A stretch of 7,418 nt of DNA, taken from the NCBI GenBank assembly GCA_021736615.1, contig JAIPFN010000024.1:1-7418 (forward strand). Direction: 5' to 3'. Numbering within the stretch: position 1 is the stretch's first letter; the number at the start of each line of letters is the position of its first letter. Source of the stretch: Phycisphaerae bacterium (lineage in GTDB: Bacteria; Planctomycetota; Phycisphaerae; Sedimentisphaerales; Anaerohalosphaeraceae). The position numbers and the translations under genes were made by a program. The notes beneath the pieces are model-generated. The model saw nothing but the letters and a program-made list of their open reading frames with translations, had not been told where the DNA came from and did no database searches. Shown here one piece after another: positions 1 to 5,732 of the stretch.

Positions 1-656
1 AGCAATCACTTTCGCTGGCAAGCAATGTCTCTCTGAATATCGAAACACCCGGCGAAAAAAACATGCTAAAACTGTCCGAAAAGAAGCAATATCTGCGTGA
101 TATTATCGAGCCGATCAAGTTTATCAGCGAAATAACCGCCAAAGGCCGCAAATTCGACCGGGTAAAGCAAACCACCCAGTTCATCGTCGGAGCTGCCGGC
201 GAAATGGACTCCGAGATCGTCAAATATATGTCAGGCCTCTACGAACGCCTGAAAATGCACAGGGTATATTTCAGTGCCTATCAAAAATCTCTCGGACAGG
301 CCCAAATCGAAGAAAACTCCCAGAACGATGCTTTTACCAGGGAGCACCGGCTTTACCAGGTGGATTTTCTGTTCAGAAAATATGGATTCAAGGAGTCCGA
401 CATATTCTTCGGCGAAAAGGGCAAGCTGTCGCTAACCACCGACCCTAAAGAGGTCTGGGCGAATAACCACCCGGAAGCCTTCCCGATAAACGTAAATTCC
501 GCCTCAAAATTGCAGCTCTTGAAAGTGCCCGGCCTAGGCCCGGTGACCGTAAACCGAATCATAAAACGCAGAAAACAAGCAAAGATCAGCGAAATTGCCC
601 ACATCGGAAAACCCGGAAAACTATTAAAAAAAGCAGAAAAATACATCCTTTTTTAG
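1..656 (+). CDS. Putative DNA modification/repair radical SAM protein, C-terminal part (5' end outside window)
   Basis: The frame is open from base 3, about 20 codons before the first ATG at 63, and the residues there (NVSLNIETPGEKNM) already match the family, so the ATG at 63 is internal and the gene is cut by the window edge. About 217 residues are visible out of roughly 400 usual for the family I recall as TIGR03916. Seen here: a GxxxEMDSEIV stretch after FIVGA, then RVYFSAY, then REHRLYQVDFLFRKYGF, then FPINVNSAS leading into a helix-hairpin-helix (LLKVPGLGPVTVNRIIKRR, about bases 513-572), then a lysine-rich tail. The radical SAM CxxxCxxC cluster site should lie upstream. The helix-hairpin-helix implies DNA contact; the actual reaction is unknown. 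In many genomes this gene sits beside a partner protein with a uracil-DNA glycosylase-like domain. No such gene follows it here. Confidence 0.85.
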   Translation, partial: QSLSLASNVSLNIETPGEKNMLKLSEKKQYLRDIIEPIKFISEITAKGRKFDRVKQTTQFIVGAAGEMDSEIVKYMSGLYERLKMHRVYFSAYQKSLGQAQIEENSQNDAFTREHRLYQVDFLFRKYGFKESDIFFGEKGKLSLTTDPKEVWANNHPEAFPINVNSASKLQLLKVPGLGPVTVNRIIKRRKQAKISEIAHIGKPGKLLKKAEKYILF

Positions 657-805
657 CCCCTCAAACCGCTTATTGCTAATAGTAATAGCACATTGCTAAA
701 TTCTCATTTTCTCCATTTTTTTAGCCCCTCCTTTAAGGTTAGTTCGTTATTAATAGTTGTACAATTGGGGGGGCAAACTGCCCTGTGGAAAAATGGTATT
801 TACTT

Positions 806-811
806 GAAGGG
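806..811 (+). promoter_or_regulatory. Ribosome binding site deciding the start of the PN-repeat protein
   Basis: GAAGGG at this position lies 7 nt before the ATG at 819 but only 1 nt before the ATG at 813. The spacing favours 819. It also argues against the TTG at 693, which would put about 40 uncharacteristic residues before the signal peptide. Confidence 0.6.
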
Positions 812-818
812 TATGAAA

Positions 819-1466
819 ATGGAAACTAAGAGGAAAATCACGGTTATTATTACGGTGGTGCTTTTTGCGGGCTTTATAGTCTGCCCCGCTCTTGCCAGAA
901 AATATGACACCATGATGGTCGGCGTCGACCGCTGGATAGATACCGGCTACGAAAATGTTCAATGCGACCAGACCGACAAGATCGTTTTTAATAAGGGCAG
1001 TTGTGAAGAGCCTGATAAAATTGCATTCGAGTGGATCGGAAATGAAGAGCCTAACGTGATAACATACGACGGTCAGTTGGAACCGAACGCGATAACATTG
1101 GTATACTACGCCGCCGGCCAACCGGAAGAACCAAACGACATGAACTTTGAAGGACTTGAACCGAACCTGGTCGTATTCAGCCAGTCAGGCGAGTATCCTA
1201 ACAGCATTGACTACGAAGAAGATATCGAACCGAATCTCATGCTTATCTATCTACAGACCGAGCGTCCCGAGTATCCTAACAGCATTGACTACGAAGAGGA
1301 TATCGAACCGAATAGGGTGCTTATCTATGTCCGAGGCGAACATCCTGAAGAACCAAATGAAATTACTGCTAATGAAGAGGAGTCAGAACCAAACGACATT
1401 GATAAGATCATATTTGACGAGGGGACTGCGAACTCCAAAATTAAATCAAAGATCGCAAAATCTTAA
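819..1466 (+). CDS. Exported acidic Pro-Asn repeat protein, family not recognised
   Basis: This encodes 215 residues from the ATG at 819. Residues 1-26 form a clear Sec signal peptide: METKRK, a hydrophobic stretch, then CPALA followed by RKYD. The mature protein is very acidic. After a short lead with two cysteines 16 residues apart (possible disulfide), it consists of about five units of 22-27 residues. Each follows the pattern E-(E/Y)-P-N-x-(I/M), 5-9 residues, (L/I/S)-E-P-N, then usually a hydrophobic strand of the LIY type. I count ten PN motifs, eight as EPN and two as YPN, plus one EPD variant. The last 11 residues (NSKIKSKIAKS) are basic, opposite to the body. There is no lipobox, membrane anchor or known catalytic motif. 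Alternating hydrophobic strands between PN turns suggest a beta-rich repeat fold. The role is unknown; surface binding or calcium binding would be guesses. The gene stands alone, about 160 nt after the radical SAM gene and convergent with the HzsA-like gene. Confidence 0.75.
   Translation: METKRKITVIITVVLFAGFIVCPALARKYDTMMVGVDRWIDTGYENVQCDQTDKIVFNKGSCEEPDKIAFEWIGNEEPNVITYDGQLEPNAITLVYYAAGQPEEPNDMNFEGLEPNLVVFSQSGEYPNSIDYEEDIEPNLMLIYLQTERPEYPNSIDYEEDIEPNRVLIYVRGEHPEEPNEITANEEESEPNDIDKIIFDEGTANSKIKSKIAKS
1191..1346 (+). repeat. 78-nt in-frame tandem duplication inside the PN-repeat gene
   Basis: Unit one is 1191-1268 and unit two 1269-1346. The first 60 nt of the two copies differ at only 5 positions, one of them silent (GAA/GAG). 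The last 18 nt are more diverged. Each copy encodes 26 residues beginning EYPNSIDYEEDIEPN, identical over those 15 residues. The near identity, compared with the loose similarity of the other units, marks this as the most recent duplication in the array. Confidence 0.9.
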
Positions 1467-1607
1467 TCAATGGGATGAAGCGGCAGTATAGGCTGAGAGA
1501 TCAGTTCATTGCCGCAGGGTATATGGTAAACGCTATAATTGCCGGAATTGATCGGCGGCCAAAGTTTCCCATAGGCTCTGCGGCATCTCTTATTAATGAA
1601 TAATGAT

Positions 1608-1622
1608 TCCGCCAAAGGCGGA
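1608..1622. repeat. Short perfect hairpin TCCGCC-AAA-GGCGGA
   Basis: This is a 6-bp perfect GC-rich stem with a 3-nt loop. It is preceded by another small palindrome (TTATT/AATAA, 1590-1603). No T run follows on either strand, so it is not an intrinsic terminator. It looks like a small dispersed palindrome of the REP type, which only a genome-wide count could show. Confidence 0.45.
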
Positions 1623-1648
1623 TGTTCCATATTGTATAGTGTATAATG

Positions 1649-1676
1649 AGGGATTTGTCCCTTTGTGTATTTTTTT
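1649..1676 (+). terminator. Weak candidate terminator downstream of the PN-repeat gene
   Basis: A 5-bp stem AGGGA/TCCCT with loop TTTG (1649-1662) is followed after 7 nt by seven T residues (1670-1676). The stem is short and the T run is too far from it, and it lies about 180 nt beyond the stop codon. It is the only terminator-like element I see for the + strand transcript. Confidence 0.2.
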
Positions 1677-2134
1677 GCTTGAGATACGCCGAGAAAATTG
1701 CCTGTTTTTAGCGACCTGAAAACCTTGAAAAGGTTTACCATAGGTTCACCGTTTCTACACCACTTTTCATTTTGCGAAATTTTAACTATCCACTATTGCT
1801 TTTATTTATGCATTTAATCGGCAATAGGGAGGTTTTCTTGCTGATTGCGGCCAATATACGTACTCTATCCTGTATGTCTTGTTCTTTTTTTTTACCAAGG
1901 AATACCCTTGCTTTTGATCTTCAGCAAGTGTATTTATCGCGTCTGCCTTTTCTCCAACCTGCCGCCCTTTTGGTGGGCTAATTGGCGGTACTTTTTGAGG
2001 CTTTTGTTTGGCTTTAGGTTGTGCGATAAATCGGTGATTACCTTTAATATTTATTATTTATGTCAAAAACCAAGCTGTTTTCGGCCAGTTTAAGTAATCG
2101 AAATCTGAAACCTAATTCTGATGCTGCCAGAGGT

Positions 2135-2231
2135 GATGTTGGCTTCTAGCCAACATCGAATGTCGGCATCCTGCCGACATTACGGATTAAGGCCGGCTGG
2201 AAGCCTGTGGTACGAAGTTGGGCGACATGCC
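2135..2231. repeat. Array of GGC-N5-GCC hairpins (two perfect 9-bp stems plus two degenerate copies)
   Basis: Hairpin 1: GATGTTGGC (2135-2143), loop TTCTA, GCCAACATC (2149-2157). Hairpin 2: AATGTCGGC (2159-2167), loop ATCCT, GCCGACATT (2173-2181). One base separates them, and the two arms are related (xATGTyGGC). Two further copies keep only the core: GGC-TGGAA-GCC at 2195-2205 and GGC-GACAT-GCC at 2221-2231. Loop centres fall at about 2146, 2170, 2200 and 2226, a period of 24-30 nt. No T run follows on either strand. The array begins about 20 nt past the stop codon of the HzsA-like gene, so it would be in the 3' end of that mRNA and could protect or bound it. It resembles REP-like palindromic arrays. 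Confidence 0.8.
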
Positions 2232-2252
2232 GTATGCTTAAGGCTCCTGTTT

Positions 2253-5200
2253 TTAGTTTAGCGATTCGATATAGCGTTTTCTTTCTTTTATGAATTTCTC
2301 TTCGCCGCCTCCGCATTCGAGGGCCGGGTACCAACCGTTTTGATTCTCGTTCTTTGTTCTGATAATACAGTCTTCTACCAGTTCGCTTAATTTCTTGAAA
2401 CGCGGGTCTTCCTTGCTCGTATAAACGCCCTTTTCGGCCCAGCCGCCCTGCTCTATCGACAACGACAGCATAAGTGCACGACTTTCTTCGGGTAATGCGG
2501 GGTTAACCAGCGCGTGGTCGGGTTGATCGGCTAGTTTATCACCAAGGTGCTGGCGGACGAACTGCCTGAGCGTTTGCATTTTATTTTTGTCGAGTTTGCG
2601 TTCTTCTATCTTGTTAGGGAAGAGATCGCCGGTTGCCTGGGCGTTGAGGTCGAGCCATTCGATAATACGCATATAACTGTCGTGGTCCATGTTGACCTTT
2701 CCGTGGTTTTTCAGCAGCATCTTTGGGATCTTGCTGGAGTAGGCGAAAAACTTCATCGGCCTGCTGATGTTTCTGTCGGCAAATTGGCTGCCTATACCGC
2801 CGCCCATATAGAATTTATCGCCAACTCTATGGTCGCCAAGTTTGACCAGGGTTTTTAGCGAGCGCGGGAACACCGTTGCCTCCCCGATGAGATTGACCCC
2901 AGCTTCGGATTTTTCGAGACCGTGACATTCGATGCAGTAACGGTCGAGGACAGGTTGTACGGTTCTGTGGAAGCTCATTCCGCCGGGATATTTCGGGCCG
3001 GCGGCGGGTTTTAGATCGACGGGTTGACGTCTTGCGTTCTTTGCGAGTATTTTCATATCCGGGCTCATGCCGGGCTGTTCGTGGCAGCCGATACAACTGC
3101 GTTTTTCGCCGGGCATTAGATAGAAGAAACTCATTTCCGTAAGCAGTGCCATTCCGTTCTTGTCGAGTGTCTGCATTTGCAGTGCAACACCGGCAGGGAC
3201 GCGGAAAAACGCCGAACCATCTTCATCGACATCAACCGTACCGAGCACTTTCTTGGGCAATTCAACATTTACCGTCGCGCTCAACGCAGGACGCCTTGCA
3301 CGAGGCTGAACGCCGAGTTCGTTAACTCGAATCGCGCTTATCATGTCTGGCTTGATAAGACCTTCCGGATCGTTGCGGGTGAGATAGGCATTCTGAACGA
3401 AGAGCGTTCCGTAATCAGGGGCATTTTCCGGCAGCATCGAAGGGAGTATCGGCGGACGGACGCGTTTGCGAACGGCGATTGGCGAAAAGGAAGCGACTTC
3501 CGGATTTTCATAGATGAACTCACGACCGCCAAGCGAATCGATCAGATATATCGCACGATCGTTAACCGGGGGAGTCTGGCCCTGCTTGTGGACGGGGTGG
3601 CCGGCACGCGATACTAGGTATATATCTTCATTAATCGCATAGGGATGACTGAAGTGGGGTTCGGGCCAGCCTTGGGATTCTGAGTATGGAGTTTCCGGAG
3701 TAAGATGAGTCAGGGGTTCTTCGCCATTTTCACCCTTATTCTTATCGATGATGATCGTAGTACCTGTGTTGTAGCTGTGGTGGCCCTGTGCTGTCGCAAC
3801 TATCTTATGCGTGCCAGGTATCGCAGACGCCTCGACGACCATCATCGGGGTGATCGTATCGGCACCGTAATAGTTAGAAACGTCCGTTCCGTCGGGGCGA
3901 CATGACCAGAGCATGTGGAAAAGCATCTCGTGCCGGTTGGTGTACTCCCAGCGGGTAAAAGCCAAACGCCCGTCATTGAGGACAGACGGTTCATATTCGT
4001 TTTCGTTGTTAAAGGATATTTGTTTGATCGACTCGCCATTTGCATCGCAGCGGTGGAGCACCCATGCCGGGTTGTACCGCCCGCCATGACAACGACCGTA
4101 CGACTGGCATCGAGTCGAGATGAATAGGATGTCGCCATCGGGGAGATAGGCAGGGTCGCTGTCTTCGATAAATACCGTAGCGCGGTCGCCGGCGGTCTTG
4201 AACGGGTCGCGTTTTGTACCGGTTATCTGCCGAACGAATGAGCCATCTAGAGCAGCTTCGTATAAGAAGAAACGCCTCTGACCGGCTCGGGTATAATCGC
4301 AGAACGCAAAGACGACTTTTTCGGCGGCGAAGTGCAGATCGGGGTTTCGCACGGAACCATCGGGAAGTTTGCCTTTGAGAAAAACGTCGGTTTTCGGTGA
4401 GGTCTTCCAATCAGTCAAGAGTGTAAGGCCGGGTCCGGGGCGGCTGTGCTGAGCAAGATTCTGGTCGCCGTTATGACTGTATTTCGGCGGCGGAACCTGG
4501 TTGATGAGTATCTTTTCAAAGTCGAGCTTCGGATGGGACAGGATAATCTTTCGACGCAGGTGACGGACCTTGATATAAAATTCATTATACATGTCGGAAG
4601 AAACTTTTTTTGAATTCCAAAGCCCATGCAAAAGCTTTAAGAGCTTAGCTTCTTCGGGCAATTTCTTTTCCTGCTGAACATATTCCAGGGTGCGGCCGGC
4701 AAGGTCAAGGGCACTTTCGATATCTTCGGGTTGGGCAATTGCCATTGAGAGCAGATCATCAGGTATACTCGTTTTATCGGCGCGTGAATCACGGGATCGC
4801 GATTTCGTCGAATACTTACTTATCGATGACTGGTCAACCGGGCGGCGGGATGCCATGTTCGCTTTTCTTCTGGTGAGAAAAGATTGTCTTTCTGTCATTT
4901 TTGCGAAATCTTCTTCTGTGGGAGAGCCGACCGGATAAACTTCGACCTCGTTGATGGCCAGTGCGGCATTGCGGGCCTGCAAGCGGACATATCTGGCGCG
5001 TTTACCTTCCAGAGGTATAACCAACGGTTCGGTGGGGACTTGATTTATGATCGTGCCGCCTTTGAATTCAGAACCGTCATGGGTATAAACGGTCTGCCAG
5101 TCTTTTCCGTCGAGCGAAACCAGAAGTTCAAATTTTTCGGTTCGGCATTTGTCGGATGAGGAGTTGCAGACGACGATCCTGTCGATTTGACCGGGTTTTT

Positions 5201-5450
5201 TCATGTCCACCTGCCACCATGCAAGCTTTTCTTTGGCAGTGCAAAATCCGAGTTTGCCGTAGCGGTTGTTGTCAATGCCACCGAAAGCATCCTGTCCGGA
5301 CTTGATTGTGTCTTTGTCAATCCTTAAGTAGATCGAATGGAGCCACCTTTGTTCGAGCGTACGTGTATAATCATCGCAAGTTGAATCAGTATCGGCAAAA
5401 GCAAAAGCCGCAGAAATTGACAATAAGACTACTAAAAACACTTTTTTCAT
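2253..5450 (-). CDS. HzsA-related di-haem c-type cytochrome with N-terminal F5/8 type C domain
   Basis: This is an exported protein of 1065 residues. Residues 1-19 are a signal peptide (MKKVFLVVLL, then AFAFA before DTDS). Residues about 36-163 look like an F5/8 type C (discoidin) domain: WWQVDMKKPGQIDRIVV, FELLVSLDGKDWQTVY, ARYVRLQARN, INEVEVYP. Residues 200-320 are a charged helical linker. Residues about 345-650 form a TolB/WD40-like propeller (DPAYLPDGDILFISTR, YEPSVLNDGRLAFTRWEY), with a C448-x5-C454-H455 cluster. Two haem c sites follow: C786-I-G-C-H790 (bases 3081-3095) and C839-I-E-C-H843 (2922-2936). H916 is a candidate distal ligand of the second haem. This order matches the alpha subunit of anammox hydrazine synthase (about 800 residues), extended at both ends. 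The tyrosine expected four residues after the first CXXCH histidine is Gly794, so hydrazine synthesis is unlikely. The start ATG has only a weak upstream GGA at 5458-5460 (+ strand numbering). Role: periplasmic or surface redox protein, substrate unknown. Confidence 0.85.
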   Translation of the reverse strand: MKKVFLVVLLSISAAFAFADTDSTCDDYTRTLEQRWLHSIYLRIDKDTIKSGQDAFGGIDNNRYGKLGFCTAKEKLAWWQVDMKKPGQIDRIVVCNSSSDKCRTEKFELLVSLDGKDWQTVYTHDGSEFKGGTIINQVPTEPLVIPLEGKRARYVRLQARNAALAINEVEVYPVGSPTEEDFAKMTERQSFLTRRKANMASRRPVDQSSISKYSTKSRSRDSRADKTSIPDDLLSMAIAQPEDIESALDLAGRTLEYVQQEKKLPEEAKLLKLLHGLWNSKKVSSDMYNEFYIKVRHLRRKIILSHPKLDFEKILINQVPPPKYSHNGDQNLAQHSRPGPGLTLLTDWKTSPKTDVFLKGKLPDGSVRNPDLHFAAEKVVFAFCDYTRAGQRRFFLYEAALDGSFVRQITGTKRDPFKTAGDRATVFIEDSDPAYLPDGDILFISTRCQSYGRCHGGRYNPAWVLHRCDANGESIKQISFNNENEYEPSVLNDGRLAFTRWEYTNRHEMLFHMLWSCRPDGTDVSNYYGADTITPMMVVEASAIPGTHKIVATAQGHHSYNTGTTIIIDKNKGENGEEPLTHLTPETPYSESQGWPEPHFSHPYAINEDIYLVSRAGHPVHKQGQTPPVNDRAIYLIDSLGGREFIYENPEVASFSPIAVRKRVRPPILPSMLPENAPDYGTLFVQNAYLTRNDPEGLIKPDMISAIRVNELGVQPRARRPALSATVNVELPKKVLGTVDVDEDGSAFFRVPAGVALQMQTLDKNGMALLTEMSFFYLMPGEKRSCIGCHEQPGMSPDMKILAKNARRQPVDLKPAAGPKYPGGMSFHRTVQPVLDRYCIECHGLEKSEAGVNLIGEATVFPRSLKTLVKLGDHRVGDKFYMGGGIGSQFADRNISRPMKFFAYSSKIPKMLLKNHGKVNMDHDSYMRIIEWLDLNAQATGDLFPNKIEERKLDKNKMQTLRQFVRQHLGDKLADQPDHALVNPALPEESRALMLSLSIEQGGWAEKGVYTSKEDPRFKKLSELVEDCIIRTKNENQNGWYPALECGGGEEKFIKERKRYIESLN

Positions 5451-5660
5451 TGCATATTCCGTAATGAGTTATTTTTCAAATATAGACCCGAGTCATCATA
5501 CAAACTTGCCGGCCATTTTTAGAAGAGATATGGATCGAGAGCGAAAAACCCGTGTTTTTTGAGTAATATTTTGACTTTGCCATTAAAAAGCTCTTAAAAC
5601 CAACTTCTCTTTCACTTACAGAACGGGTTTTACGGGATTATTATTGCAGATTTCTTTAAT

Positions 5661-5694
5661 AAAAACGGGCCCCCGGGATTAACCCTGAGACCCG
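5661..5694 (-). terminator. Intrinsic terminator of the multidomain surface-protein gene
   Basis: Read on the - strand, a 12-position stem (arms 5683-5694 and 5666-5677) closes a TTAAT loop and is followed directly by TTTTT (5661-5665). On that strand it has one G-A mismatch and two G-U wobbles. On the + strand the wobbles become C-A mismatches, so it favours - strand transcription. It lies about 38 nt past the stop at 5733 and upstream of the HzsA-like gene, separating the two genes into different transcripts. Confidence 0.8.
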
Positions 5695-5732
5695 ATAAAT
5701 CATAACAAAATTAGTTTGGAACCGGTTTATTG

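Larger units (their letters stand above)
1467..2252. other. 786-nt intergenic region between convergent genes, no convincing gene
   Basis: This stretch is AT-rich, with T-rich runs. The best open frame is 92 codons on the - strand (1463-1741, ATG preceded by GGTGA). It has no signal peptide, no recognisable motif and an unusual composition, and it runs into the 3' end of the PN-repeat gene, so I do not call it as a gene. The + strand frames at 1772-1981 and 1845-2093 are Leu/Phe-rich and look like noncoding sequence. Structure seen: a 6-bp hairpin at 1608-1622, a 5-bp hairpin at 1649-1662 with a T run 7 nt later, a 7-bp inverted repeat CTATTGC/GCAATAG at 1793-1799 and 1821-1827, and the hairpin array at 2135-2231. 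No tRNA or known riboswitch pattern was recognised. Confidence 0.6.

Noticed and set aside
693..818. Upstream TTG start extending the PN-repeat protein by 42 residues
   Set aside because: The extension would place non-signal sequence before a clear signal peptide, has no ribosome binding site, and overlaps the T-rich intergenic repeat. GAAGGG at 806-811 points to the ATG at 819.
1191..1346. CRISPR-like direct repeats
   Set aside because: The repeats are in-frame coding units that abut directly, with no spacers.
1463..1741. 92-codon open frame on the - strand
   Set aside because: It has a plausible ATG and a weak GGTGA, but no motif, signal peptide or family resemblance, and it contains palindromic intergenic sequence. 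It may still be a small gene, but I cannot support it.
1772..2093. Two overlapping + strand frames rich in Leu, Phe and Cys
   Set aside because: Their composition is that of translated AT-rich noncoding DNA; there is no ribosome binding site and no recognisable domain.
2146..2334. 62-codon - strand frame across the hairpin array
   Set aside because: It overlaps the end of the HzsA-like gene in another frame and its C-terminus is just the translated palindromes.
3177..3617. 146-codon + strand frame
   Set aside because: It is the antisense shadow of the HzsA-like gene, whose frame carries the signal peptide, propeller motifs and both CXXCH sites.
2253..5450. Calling this gene hzsA and the organism an anammox bacterium
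   Set aside because: HzsA-related proteins are widespread in non-anammox planctomycetes, the expected tyrosine ligand is absent, and no hzsB or hzsC gene is adjacent.
5451..5660. Promoter or riboswitch upstream of the HzsA-like gene
   Set aside because: TATATT-like and TTGTAT-like boxes are present on the - strand, but their spacing of about 13 nt is poor, and no known riboswitch core was recognised.
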